This document shows positions 34,074-45,700 of a stretch of 64,000 bases of DNA, piece after piece. A program made the position numbers and the translations under genes. The notes under the pieces were generated by a model, which was given only the letters and a program-made list of their open reading frames with translations, was not told the DNA's origin and ran no database searches. The stretch's first letter is position 1. The number at the start of each line of letters is the position of its first letter. The DNA comes from Sistotremastrum niveocremeum HHB9708 (taxonomy: Eukaryota; Basidiomycota; Agaricomycetes; Sistotremastrales; Sistotremastraceae). The stretch is taken from NCBI GenBank assembly GCA_001630475.1, contig KV419396.1:496001-560000 (forward strand), in the 5' to 3' direction.

Positions 34074-36251
34074 TCAGGCATCTTCAGAGTGTTTCTTCTT
34101 CTTTTTCTTCTTCTCTGGAGATGCCTCATCGTCATCTGCTCTTCGCTTCTTCGATTTTTTAGGTGAGTCGCTGTGATTGCCATTAGTGACAGCAGGCACT
34201 GGCGTTGACGAAGCGGCAGCAGCAGCAGCCTTTTTCTCCTTCTTCAGTCTCTTCTTTTCTCGACGCTCTTCCTCATCGGCGTCGACAGCATCGCTAGAGA
34301 AAGTAATTTCAGATATGGGTGATGCTCTGTATCAAGGATTCTGGCATACCTTGTGGGTTTGTCTTCGTCAACAGCCATCGAGACATCGCCATTGGTTTCT
34401 CCGTTCTCGGTATGCTTCTTCTTCTCTTTCTTCTTCTTTTCCCGAGCTTCCTCTTTCGCTTTCTTTTTCTCGTCCTTCACGTCCAGTACTGCCTTCACAG
34501 CGCTCACCACAGGATCTCGCTGTGTAGGCAAGAGGTTGACAGCATCAGCAGAGGCGTTATACGTTTTGGTCTCTCCAGTCATTTCGAACTTGCCCTGCTT
34601 TCTGCCTGCATTTGTACCTGTGAAGGAACGTACGCCGCCCAGATCGCCCGCGTGCTCTAAAGCACGTAATCGGCTTTCGAGTTTGGCCCTGTTTTCGAGG
34701 CCAATTGAGGGTGCAGTCTCCTCTGATTTACCGTCGACGTCGGTCAAAGCGTCTACACGGATTGACAAAGCCGCCTTGGTAGCAACCATACGCGCCATCT
34801 ATAATGTCAACAACGTTAGCGCGTATTACTATCACTCGGGAAGGGTTACAAACCTTTCCCTTCAGTTTAGGAGGTGCTTGGCCCACCAAAGAAGCCTAAC
34901 AGACAGGGTGAATCGAGGTCTATTTCCTACGAAGATAGTACTCACGTGGTATATCAGACCGTACTTGGGCGTGTCGTGTTTGGTTTTCAATGCACGGAAC
35001 AACGCTTTCTCAGCCCCAAGAATCTGGACCGTACTCGCAGGGTGTTTAGCCAAGTTCAAAAGACTTCCGGCATGACTGATCAGACGAGCTCCAACGAGCT
35101 CTCCGACTAGGGCGGTAAGATTGGGAGCAATGGCGGTCATACGATTTCTCAAGTATTCGGCCAATTGGGTTCGATATGCTGAGATTGAGATAACTTGATC
35201 GCAGAGAGAGTGGATGTGAGCAATGTCGGCTTCCGAGATTTCAGTTCCCATGCTAATATCAGCAGCGACTTTGATAGTGGCCTCTAGCTCTTCCGGAAGA
35301 ATAGAGCTGAGGTCTGTGGTTGCTGCGTTCGTGCGGAAACCTAGGAAGGATATGAGAACTGGTGACAGTTACTGATCAGAGGACGCACCCATTGCCCGGA
35401 CAACCTTTGCGTATGCAATGTTGTCGATGAGAATCTTGGTCATTTCCGGGAAATGCCACCCATACCACTCCTATAGGGAGAAAGAGATGCCTGTGAGCCC
35501 TCAAGATGATGCTGCAGGAAATTATATCTATACCTTCACGCGCATCGCGTAAATGTTGATCTCCTTGTCAAGATCGTCGAGAAGAGCAATAGACTGGATG
35601 ACCATAGTGTCCACTTTCTCTGGCGAGAATTTAAGCTTGAACCTAAAAGGAATATGAGAACTTTCTGTCTTCAACATAACCGCAAGGCGCACCTGGATAG
35701 CGAGTGACTGAGCCCCAGACTCATGGTAGCCAAATCTTCAGCCTTCAGGCCATCAATCAACGCTGACAGCTGCCCCCTAATCCCACGGAATAGATCTTGT
35801 GTCGTACTGTCCGAGAGAACCTGAAGCTCCAACTTTTTGGCGATGTTTTTTGCTAAGAGTTATCTTGAGTGGGAAGTCGGCCTCACTTGCAATGGGCATA
35901 CCTAGTTTCGAATCGAAGACGGCCAAAGTCTCCTTTCCTTTTCCTTTGCCAATAATCTCTTCTGACAAAAATTGCTTAAGTCCCTTTCCCAGCTTTCCCT
36001 CCTGAATAGCCGTGAGCTCCTCGACGGCGGTTACGGTTGACGTGAAACGATGAAGGCCACGTAGTTTCAGTCTAGATTGAAAAGACAGCCAGTCAATACA
36101 GATGAATCGGGTGGACTCTGTGTATTACTCACAAACTGTTCGCCTGCTCGGGAGTCTCGAACTCTTTCCATAGATCCGCCTGGCCAATTTTTCCTGCGTC
36201 ATTAACCTTGAACAGACAGTAACCCAATGGTGTCTCGTATAGGACGAGCAT
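34074..36251 (-). CDS. NOP58: Box C/D snoRNP core protein Nop58
   Basis: Core protein of box C/D snoRNPs that guide 2'-O-methylation of rRNA in the nucleolus. The start at 36251 gives [20 protein letters not shown], then [36 protein letters not shown] and [15 protein letters not shown]. Later exons show [37 protein letters not shown], the Nop domain core [20 protein letters not shown] and [20 protein letters not shown], and [17 protein letters not shown] conserved region ([19 protein letters not shown]) precedes the Lys-rich tail with KKEKKK blocks, ending HSEDA. Its introns are too short to host the box C/D snoRNAs often found in such genes. It is head-to-head with the MLRQ gene (128 bp). 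Confidence 0.94.
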
Positions 36252-36379
36252 CGTGTCTCAAAGAATGTGGGAGGGATTGAGGTCGTGCAGCGGTTATGAG
36301 TGCAATTGCATGCAACTTTTTTTTCTGGTGTCGGAGGCGTTGCCAAACAACTCCAAACACTTTGTGCTACACTTCAGCC

Positions 36380-36909
36380 ATGCTCAGAACCTCGGCCGCG
36401 ACCTTGGCTCGCAATGTTCGACCGTCATTGCGGGCGTCGATGGCAACTTCGTCCCCCAACTCTGCAAAGAAAACCGCTTGGCAAAATTGGTTCGCGATTG
36501 AGGTTGGTCGGCCCCGAAGCTCTGGGGATTTAGCTGACGCTTCTGCTAATAGGCTATTCCAATGTAAAGCTTCCGTGTTATGGCTGAGGTATCAGGAGCT
36601 GTCTGACTATGGGAACAGCTACGTTATTATTGGCGGCGCCGTGACTGGTGCTGGATGGTACTTGACTCGACTTGCCAGAGGACCTGACGGTGCGTTGTTC
36701 CATCAGTAACGTAACTACTCCGCTCTGAAACCTAATTGCAGTCATCTGGAGCAAGAACAATCCGACACCTTGGAATAGCATCCACCCCGACGAGAACGTG
36801 AAGCTTACTTCCGGTCATCACAAGTTTGAGAAGAGGTGAGTGCATGCATCTACCCTCGGCGAGTCTGATCATTGACACTGCGTCCAGTTGGAGCCGCGAT
36901 AAGCTGTAA
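36380..36909 (+). CDS. Mitochondrial MLRQ/NDUFA4-like (B12D) small membrane protein
   Basis: Small inner-membrane protein of the NDUFA4/B12D family, associated with respiratory complexes. The start gives MLRTSAATLARNVRPSLRAS, an Arg/Ser-rich, acid-free presequence expected of mitochondrial import. After two introns the membrane helix reads AIPIYVIIGGAVTGAGWYLT, followed by RLARGPDVIWSKNNPTPWNS and, over a last intron, FEKSWSRDKL and the stop. The WxxxNPxPWN pattern is the hallmark. About 110 residues, in four exons. Whether it belongs to complex I or IV cannot be settled from sequence. Confidence 0.85.
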
Positions 36910-37101
36910 TTTGTTGTACTGTGGACCCTGTTTTCTCCCCACTTTCAAATAAACAACAAGGAATCGGTAATCTCACTACAACGTGTCTCATTTCGTCATG
37001 CTGCCGATACAGCAGCCCAGGTCCCGGCTGCCTCCCGCGTAAGGACAGAACATGTCAAGACACTGCATCAGTGCATCACCCCTAAATCAATTATCAGCGA
37101 G

Positions 37102-37108
37102 TATATAA
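37102..37108 (+). promoter_or_regulatory. TATA box of the aldo-keto reductase gene
   Basis: TATATAA lies 120 bp before the ATG at 37228, in a spacer that belongs only to this gene (the previous gene is on the same strand). The distance allows a leader of roughly 80-90 bases. Confidence 0.5.
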
Positions 37109-37227
37109 GGGACGCGTGCCTCCGGACCTGAAGCACTGCCTCGTGTTTGGTCTCTTCTCCTTGAATCTGTGCTAGAGCGAGTACATAGAAATTGTGTACG
37201 GAATCGTGATTTCAGTCTTCGCTATCA

Positions 37228-38610
37228 ATGCACTCGCACGTTCAGCTCGCCGAACTAGATGAGGATTCGGATCGACCCTCTGTTCTTATTCCAATACGAC
37301 CGGTGAGGATGGGACAGTAAATAAATGATACATGGGAGCCTTACGATCACTTCCAGCAAGAAGTTGGTGCCTTGAAGCTTACCCAACTTGTCTTTGGCGC
37401 TGCCACATTCTCTCACTTCTACAACACACAGTCTGTACTTAGCACAGACATTCCACTTCGCACGGTCCAGCTTGCCTTGCGGTGAGATACTTTGGATGTT
37501 ATCCTTTTATTGATCCTGAACTCTTCAAGATATGGCATCAAAGCCTTCGACACGTCTCCATATTATGGCGATTCAGAGAAAATTCTTGGTGATATTCTGG
37601 AACAACTGCGGACCCAGTTTCCTCGAAAGTCGTACAAGCTGGTCAGACTAAGTTTACTCTCGCATGTTGTACAGAACTGATCATCAATCTAGCTAACAAA
37701 ATGTGGACGAATCACTGCCGATCACTTTGATTATACACCGCAAGCCATTCGAGCCAGCGTCATACGAAGTCTACGGAATCTGAAGACATCCTACCTCGAC
37801 GTGGTATATTTGCATGATGTGGAATTCGTTGCAACTCCCGTATGGCCCAAACCCAACACTGGAGATCATACATACGCTCTGCACACCGCTCAGAGACAGT
37901 GGGGTTTGAGACCAGGAGAGGAGGCCAGAATATGGGGGCCTGGTGACCAATGCATCCTGGATGCAATCGGAGAGCTGCAGAAGCTCAAGAAACAGGGCAT
38001 CGTGAAGGCCATCGGTATATCAGGTTCGTCAATTGAAATCTCCATTTTGTCTTTTCGTCTTATATATCTGATTGTTATTATTGAAGGTTACCCCCTTCCA
38101 ACCTTGCTCCGTCTCGCCCTCCTGGTCCTTCACCATTCGCCTTGTGAACCCCTTGACGTCGTTATGAGCTATTCAAATTACACCCTCCAAAACGCCACCT
38201 TCATCGACTTTCACGAGAGTTTCACTAAACAAGCTAAAGTGGCACAACTGATCACCGCCTCGCCTTTCAGCATGGGTCTACTAACGGACTCACCTCCCGA
38301 CTGGCATCCCGCTCCTACGGACATGCGTCGAGCCACAGCACAAGCAGCTCATTTATGTAAACCCTATGGTGGAATTGCTGATGTTGCTTTGGGATTCGCT
38401 TTGCGTCGGGAACCTAATTCAACCTTAACCCAAGTACCGACCGTCATCGGACTCAGCAATCTCAAAGAAGTACACACTGCCATGCGAATATTGAACGAGT
38501 TAGCGAATGGACATTCGACTGAGCGTGAACAGCTGGAATCTCAAGTTCAGGCCATATATGCTAAAGGTCGATTATTGGGCAAGACATGGATTGCAGGTCC
38601 GGCTTCATAA
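37228..38610 (+). CDS. ARA2: Aldo-keto reductase, D-arabinose/L-galactose 1-dehydrogenase type
   Basis: NAD(P)-dependent sugar dehydrogenase like yeast Ara2, which makes D-arabinono-1,4-lactone on the way to erythroascorbate. It starts MHSHVQLAELDEDSDRPSVL. The catalytic tetrad is visible: Asp and Tyr in AFDTSPYYGDSEKILG, Lys in LTKCGRITADHFDYTP, His in YLDVVYLHDVEFV. Then come ELQKLKKQGIVKAIGISGYP, PLDVVMSYSNYTLQN, ASPFSMGLLTDSPPDWHPAP, DVALGFALRREP and TVIGLSNLKEVHTAMRILNE. About 380 residues over six exons. A loop with TYALHTAQRQWGL resembles fungal Ara2. It is convergent with STI1 (73 bp between stops). Confidence 0.88.
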
Positions 38611-38683
38611 GTTTAGTAATGATGCAATGTTGGATTCAATATGAAATACATGTAAAATCGTCGGACATTCCCTAAATTAACAC

Positions 38684-40913
38684 TTAACGAGTCTTGATTA
38701 TGCCAGCCGCAATCAACTTCTGGATCTTCGAGCGAACAATAGGGTTTTTCATGTGATCTTGCAGTGCTCCAGGATTTGACTGGGCTTGCTGCAATATTTG
38801 TTGCATGACGGGATCGTTCATGATATTCTGCAAAGGTGTGAGTCCGATGTTCGCGGTACTGATGCAGAAATACTTACAGCAACTTCGGGATCACGCATGG
38901 CCCTCTGCAGAGTTTGCTCGTCCGTTTCGTTGGATCTCTCAGCATACAATGCATTACTGATCTTAACCATTTGCTGCTCTATCTCTGCAGTATGCTTGTG
39001 CTCCTCATCTGCATCTTGAGCGATTTGGGCGGCCTCCATAGCTTTGGTGTATTCTTTCATCGAGAACAACACTAAACTCTTCCGGATATGGGCTTTGACT
39101 GTATCAAGGAGTCAGTATGCGAACATTGACAGAAAATCTATAGACACACCAAATTTGGGATCAATCTTGATTGCTTCTTCCGCATCTTTGAGCGCCTCGG
39201 GGAGAGCAACTAGCTTGGTGTATGCTGCAGCTCGGTTATTGTATCCCCTGGCGTCAGAGGGATCACGCTTGATAGATTCGGTGTATGACTTCACGGCTCC
39301 GACAAAGTCACCAGCCTGTAACCTAGGGTGAGTATTTCTGTCGGTCGACTGAAGAACTACGAACCTTGAATAAGGCATTTCCCTTCTCTCGTTCTTCGGC
39401 CGAGATCTCAGGGTTGATGTATGCCTGTCTGTCGGCCTCAGTTTTCGATCGCTCGGTTTCACGAAGCCTGTTCAGAATCTCGGGTGTTCGATGTTCTGTC
39501 AGACTCTTCTCGAAGTATTTGATGGCGTTGGCCAAGTCGCCTTTCTTCGAGTACGCATTTCCTGCGCGACCGAGTGCTTTGGCAACCAGTTTGTAATCTG
39601 CCCTTATCTGGACAAGGCCAATGAGTAAAAGAGTAAGTAGACAAGACCTTACACATACCGATCGACCTTCATCGACGGCCTTCTCACACGTCTCGATACA
39701 CTTGTCGTATTGTCCTTGCTCGAAATAGACGGCTGTTGGTTGTGTTAGGACAAACTGTGGAATACGTCCATACAATGAGCATACCGGACAGGTTGGTCAA
39801 AAACGTGATGTCTTTGGGCCAGAGATCCCAAGCTTTAGAGAAAGCGGCTTCGGCCGCCTCTAAATTACGGGCTCGGTAGGCGTCGCTGCCTTTCTTCTTC
39901 TCTGCTTCGGCTTCTTTCTTTAACTTTGCGTCTTCGTCCTCCTCTTCCTCTTCAACGACTTCGGCCTCTGCCATCTTCACGTCTTGGGGCTCTGGTGCTC
40001 TCGACTTGGAAGAAGAACTGGGTCGATCGGATGTCCATGATGCGGGTGTGGCTGACGAAGAAGATCCAGGAGCAGCTGAGAAACCGGGTGGCAGTTCGTC
40101 TGAGCCTTCAGGACGACTGAAGCCTTGCATGTCGATTCCAAGAAGGACGCCGATCACTTGAATCATGCGAGGATCCTGGATTGCGGAATCTGCGAGACGG
40201 GGATTTTGTTGGATCATTTGAAGCTAGCACATCAGGAAAGCATCAGTTTCAGGAACTCATGATCAGATGAAGGATTTATCTTCACCTTCTGAACGAAAGC
40301 CTGATCCGCCAAAAGCGGCGCGGTCTTGGGATTCGCTGCCAACTTGCCAAAGAGAGCAGGATCGGCGAACATCTTTCCAAATCCACCACCAGCTGATTCC
40401 TCTGAATCTATTCACAATAAAATATCAGCGACTGGGTGATCGTGGGAAGACAATACACACCTCTCGCCTCTCGAACCTCAGCCAGTCCTTTTTTGAGTGC
40501 ATTGCTATCTTCAATTTTGAGGCCTTCCTCATAGGCAGCGATGGCATCGTCCCATCTTTTGGCGCCATGAAGGGCGGCACCTTTGCGCGCGAAACCCTTG
40601 GACCAAGTAGGATTTATTCGGATTGTCTACATTGAGGGCGTCAATGTGGATGCCACCAAATGGTACATTTGGACACACCTCCTCGGCGTCATGTAGTGCT
40701 TGTTCCCAATCTTTCTTGCCTGCATGCGCGGCGCTACGATTTGAATACAAGATGTGATTCTTGGGATCTAAGGCGATTGCTTGGGTGAAAGTTTGGATGG
40801 CCTTGTCGTAATCTTTGGCAGCAAAGGCCTTGTTGCCTGCATCTTTGAGAGCGTTAACCTAGAACAATATTAGCTTATGTCTAACAAAACACTTGAGGAC
40901 GCACGTCTGACAT
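38684..40913 (-). CDS. STI1: Hsp70/Hsp90 organising co-chaperone Sti1 (Hop)
   Basis: Scaffold that passes clients from Hsp70 to Hsp90. Exon 1 is only MSD; after the first intron TPR1 reads VNALKDAGNKAFAAKDYDKA and HILYSNRSAAHAGKKDWEQA. DP1 follows (GGGFGKMFADPALFGKLAAN, PRMIQVIGVLLGIDMQGF), then an acidic linker, TPR2A (KGSDAYRARNLEAAEAAFSK, ITFLTNLSG, YDKCIETCEKAVDEGR), TPR2B (EEREKGNALFK, GDFVGAVKSYTESIKRDPSD, RGYNNRAAAYTKLVALPEAL), and DP2 at the end (MNDPVMQQILQQAQSNPGAL, QDHMKNPIVRSKIQKL). The full Hop layout is present. The tiny first exon followed by an intron is notable. A perfect three-unit heat-shock element lies 55 bp upstream. Confidence 0.95.
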
Positions 40914-40967
40914 CGTTGTGGGCGAAGGATAGGATGAGCCCGGGCGCGTATTTGTACTCAAGTTGTT

Positions 40968-40980
40968 TTCTCGAATTTTC
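40968..40980. promoter_or_regulatory. Heat-shock element upstream of STI1
   Basis: TTCTCGAATTTTC is a perfect TTCnnGAAnnTTC, that is three inverted 5-bp units bound by a trimer of heat-shock factor. It lies 55-67 bp upstream of the STI1 start codon (40913). STI1 is a classic Hsf1 target in yeast and animals, so the site makes sense. A second gene starts at 41149 in the other direction and could feel it too. Confidence 0.65.
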
Positions 40981-41148
40981 GATCCCAATTCGGGAAAACG
41001 AGGAAAACACGTGGAGAGTGTCCGGGGTCTAGATCCTGTGATCAACTGATCTTCCCACGCTCTTCGTGCCTCGGGACGCTACGGGACCAAATTCTATAAG
41101 GACTCACCAGCAGCGTCCACGGTCGTCCTGTACCCCGACTGCCACCAC

Positions 41149-42526
41149 ATGCGCCTGTCGTCGTCGTCCGCATCGTCGCTCATCAACCTTGTCGTCGCCG
41201 CCGCGTTCGTTTCAAATCTCGTTCATGCTCAGTCAAATTCCACGACGGTCACTTGTGCCGATCCCTTTAATATGTGAGTCGTCCTGAGTTATTCAGAACT
41301 TCGTGTCACGAGTCTTTCTTAGATATGCATGGTCCAAGAACTCGCTGAACCAGTATCCTTGGTATGCTGAGCACTCAGATGCATCTGTCACCATCTCATG
41401 ACCTGCGAAAGCCAAGTTGCAAACATCCTGATAGCCACCTGTTCAGGGGCAGCTCCTCTATACCCTTTGCTAGACCCAGATCCAAATAATCAGACGAGTT
41501 TGAACAATCACTATCCCGGGCCTACTCCTAGTGGTCAAAGTCCTTGCGCGTGTTCCTACCCTCTCTACAATCTGCTTTCTGGTATGATCTCGTGCCGCAA
41601 TTCCAAATGCATTTCTCATGATATAAAAATAGCCTGTGGAGATTGTCAACTCAAGTCAGTGGTACCTGACGCGTACCCAAAATATGAAGACTGGGCAGCG
41701 AACTGCAGTTCCTTTAATCAAGCTCAAAGGCACCAATAGCTTGCATAGTAGCGAGTCCTCAGCTAACATATGAACTATAGCTGGCCTTTGACCGTCCCTA
41801 ATACTACAACCATCCCACTTTGGGCCACTCTCACCAACTCGATCAGCGGTGGAGGGTATGTTCATCAATCAAAAGGTGCTCTATGTTTAGACTCACTTGC
41901 AATGTAGGCGATGGTCGTACGGGTTATCATATGCTTTGTCTCGAGGGAGCGTGACCCTGAACCCGTCTATTTCCCCTGCCACATCATCCGGTTTATCCTC
42001 CACCTCATCTCCGATATCTACCGCGGTACATTGTCCTGCCATCCCGAAAAATCACACCGGTGCTATATCTGCTGGTGCCGCTGTTGCTGGCCTTGTCGTC
42101 GGAGCACTGGTTGCAGTTGCATTTGTGTACGCATACAATAAATGGCAGGTACACGGCTCGCCACCATCATGGAAACGAGCACAAGCGAAAAGCCAAGGCG
42201 GACGTCCTGGTGCCCCGTCACGCAGTGCCTCGCAAACTCAACAGCGACAAAATACCGATCCTCCAATCACTCCCTTTGTCTTACAGCCTGATGTTTCACC
42301 TCTCACCCCATCTTCTGCGGGCTCGAAGGTGTCTCCTTCGCGTCACGTTTCGACTTCCGAAGTTCCCATGCTCGCTCACCCGATATTGCATCGATCGATG
42401 CCATCCACGTCGGCCCAGAGTTCTAGCAGCACAACTCACGAGTCTTCGCAACCTATTCAAATGATACAGCCTGTAATTTCTACTATACCCACAGCAGATC
42501 CTCCCGCATACGAGCGTAAGATCTGA
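41149..42526 (+). CDS. Single-pass membrane protein with Cys-rich ectodomain (agaricomycete family)
   Basis: The function is unknown. A signal peptide (MRLSSSSASSLINLVVAAAF, cut after VHA) is followed by an ectodomain with an ordered cysteine pattern after splicing: VTCADPF, WSKNSLNQYPCQVANILIAT, SGQSPCACSYPLYNLLSACG, DCQLKS and YEDWAANCSSF. After IPLWATLTNSISGGG comes a Ser/Thr-rich stalk, then one transmembrane helix (AISAGAAVAGLVVGALVAVA). The basic, Ser/Pro/Gln-rich cytoplasmic tail ends DPPAYERKI. Many mushroom genomes hold such proteins with a constant ectodomain and a variable tail; that is from memory. The intron at 41730-41780 appears to use a GC donor. A role in sensing or wall contact is only a guess. 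Confidence 0.72.
41730..41780 (+). other. Probable GC-AG intron in the membrane-protein gene
   Basis: No GT donor in the exon before the stop at about 41740 gives the phase needed for the next exon (WPLTVPNTTTIPLWATL). A donor at CTCAAAG|GCACCA does, giving FNQAQSWPLTVPN, with branch-like CTAAC at 41763-41767 and acceptor ACTATAG. Length is 51 bases. Confidence 0.5.
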
Positions 42527-42784
42527 TTGTACTCCTACTGATTTTATTCCTTTGGGCTTTGGGGTTTTAGGAACATATGTAGCACTCTGGTTTTCACTGC
42601 GTTCGCTTTCAGGTTTTGTATGTGTAGAGGTAGCGCATGTAATTATCATAATAAACGGTATCAAAGACATGGGGGGTAGAGGGAGACTATACAATTGCAC
42701 AACTGAAACAGATACAACAACAAAGCAAGAGAGGAAAAATGTCATTATAGTCATTGAAATCGTACATCGACGAAACATGCCCGC

Positions 42785-45700
42785 TCATCGCCAAGAAGGA
42801 AGCGCCTTATACTTGGGATCCTTGGAGACACGGAGGCTACCATCTCCGTTGACATCAGGCGCTACAGGCGATACGAAGGACAGGATTGGTTTAACCGCCG
42901 TCGCAGGACGCGCAAGTGATGACAAGCGGGGTCGACTCGTTAATGACAATCGCTTGCTTTTCTTGCCAGGCGTCGTGCCTGCTGCAGGCACGCGTCTCGG
43001 GCCAGCGCCGGAATTGCTAGGTTTCGAGTTCTCACCAGAGATAGAGGGAGTGGCGAGACTTGACCTGCGCTTATTCTTCTTATCAGTCCGTACCGGTCCC
43101 ACGCATGATTGACTTCGCGAGCTCTCGAGGAATGAGGCATCTGAAGCCTTTCGAGTTCTCTGAGGCAGCATTCTTGTTGGTCCAGCTTCGGGCATTACGT
43201 TCGCTCGATCTGTGAAAGGCTCTCCCCTCACGATCTCGTCTGACTCGGAGAGGCTAGACAATGTCGGGGCTTTGAGGGAGCCCGCCGTCAGCCTGCTATT
43301 CTTCCCTCGTTTGGTGCCTCGGGATTCGACGCCATCCTTTGACGGCATCGAGAAGCTGAGAAGCACGCTGTCGTCCGTTTTTTCGTCCTCCCACTCGCTT
43401 TCTGATCCTGCACCTGTGGACATGCTACTCTGAGACCGGAACGTATTCTCGGGTGCAAACGTGCGTGATTCGAAAAGCGGATTGCCCGATCCATCTTCGT
43501 CCGTCCATTGTACCGTCTTCTTGTCTTTATCGGTCATCTTCTGAGTTATAGAATATCGCGGGCCAGTTTTCTTGGGCATATGTCGAGCGACTTTTCGGGG
43601 CGATCCGCTTGTTCTCCGAGGAGAGCTCACTGACTGTCGTGACGACTTTGTACGAGTCGGCTGTGCTGGGAGGACGGGATGTTTGAACGAAATCGACGTT
43701 GTCGAGTGGCCTGTGAATGATAGCAGCGATGAAGGCCCGACATGATCCGAGATCACGTCTCGACCATAGATGCTCGAAAATGCCACCGCATTCTGCGAAG
43801 CGAGGTTGTTGAGCGACGCGGAGATAGCTACTACAGTCTCCTGCAAGACTGAAGAATCGCTGTTGCTGGCAGCAGATGTCAACGTCGCAGCACCATCGCG
43901 GATCATGGTTGTGCATCGAGCTAACATTCCCGCAAGCTTAGTGTTGAGGTCGATTTGTTGGCTGCAAGCTTTCAAGTAGACGTTCTTCTCCGCGACTGCC
44001 TTCGCTTGTTCCATGGTCGCTCTTCTACTCTCAGCACAGAATTTCAGATTTTCGGTACTGATGTCATCCAATCTGTCTGACTTCCTCTCTGAGATAGCAC
44101 GAAGCATTGCATCAAACATGCTATTAGCATTGTTTGCGCGCAAAACTTGTTTCTGCATCTCTGAGTTGGGAAGGAGTATGGCCTCCTGCTCAGCCACGAT
44201 GTCTCGGAAGACGGATCGTTCTGCTTCTAAGTCGGAGGGAAGTTGGCCTGTGGATGCTTGGCTTTCGAGCTGGACTAGCTTTTCACGGACGATCCGGGAG
44301 ACCATTTGGGCCAGACTAAGGGAACCAGTGCATGAGGCCCCCTCCACGATTGTGGCCTGTGATTGGTTTGCCTTGGCTTGAATGTCCTGCTTGGCCCGAT
44401 CCAGTTCGGATTTGGCTTCCAATCTACGACGGCGAGCTGTACTCTCTTCCACAGAGGTATTCGCAGAGAGTTTGGCCTTGAGCTCCGCAACTTGCTCGTT
44501 AAGCCTCTGAATAGCAGCGACATACTGACCAACGTGTCGATCGACGTTGACCACATTACGCGTTACGACCTTGGTCTTGATCTTCGTCGCTCTTTCGGCG
44601 TATATAAGTGTGTTGTGGGTGTCATCGAAGTGTAGAGATGTGGGTGCCACGCAGACAATCATGACCGTCTTACAATTCCCGCCCAGCGAGAACTTCAGAA
44701 GCCGAGTCAATTTGCTGTTACGATAGGGGACATGGCGAGTGCCTCCGCCCGACTCGCATAGCGCATTGATGCAATTGCCCAACGCCAACAGGGATTTGTT
44801 GATGTTGGCTCCTTCCACCATGCGCTCCCCCATGTTTTTAGTGGCACTGGCGCGTTCGCTTCCCGCAAGATCGATTATGGAAAGCGTAGCCATGGTGCGT
44901 GTTTCTGTTGTAGAGGCAGTGCGAGGTGACTGACAAACATGGACCTGAAGGACTGCGTGAGAGCGAGAGGATGTTTCGTTGGCGTGTGTCGGGGATTGAG
45001 TACGCCTTTGATTGCCAAGGAGGACGATCTGTTTCACCTCGTCTGCCGTCTGGGGGCGCAACTCGGTCAGATTCGCGACTTTCACAGACTTGTCTTCGCG
45101 AATGGTCAACCCTCCCCTAGGGAGTTGAGTACCAGGCTCGACAAGCAGATCCCTGATCTCCTCGTTGTAGATCTCCAGAAACGAAACGGTGACCTCCATG
45201 ATGGCATCATCCTTTCGATCCTCTATCCGTTGGAATAATTCTGCCATTGTTAGATAAATAATCCCGGGATCCTCGTCAGTCCCGCTAATTGTATGTGTCT
45301 TGCCGCAGCCTGTTGCCTGTGTCGAGAGCATTAATACATTCTCACTGGATCCATTCAAAAAACATACCCCGTACGCGAAGACAGTCGCATTGAATCCATC
45401 CAATATCCCATCTAGTAATGGACGCGTCGTTCCCTCATAGACATCTACTTGACGCGCGCTGCCGTCGAACACTCGATCGAACATGAACCTTCTGTCCTTG
45501 TATCGTTTGCTTCCGGGAGGAACAAAGCCTCTTTCTGCGAATGCTCTAGTCTGATCCCGATCAGGTGGATCGAATGTCAAAATCCGGTCGTCTGCTATTT
45601 CGATAATTTCGCGGACGTTGCTTGAGGAGAGGGCCTTGCGGGGACTAGCAAGACTTCCATCAACGCGTATGGCAGATTCGAAGGCGGGAGGCTCAGGGAG

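Noticed and set aside
34177-35075. Plus-strand open frames of up to 240 codons opposite NOP58
   Set aside because: Shadow frames of the Lys-rich tail (Ser/Phe-rich in antisense); the minus strand carries clear Nop58 motifs.
34074-36251. Box C/D snoRNA hosted in NOP58 introns
   Set aside because: The introns are about 50-65 bases, too short to hold a snoRNA, and no paired RTGATGA and CTGA boxes were seen.
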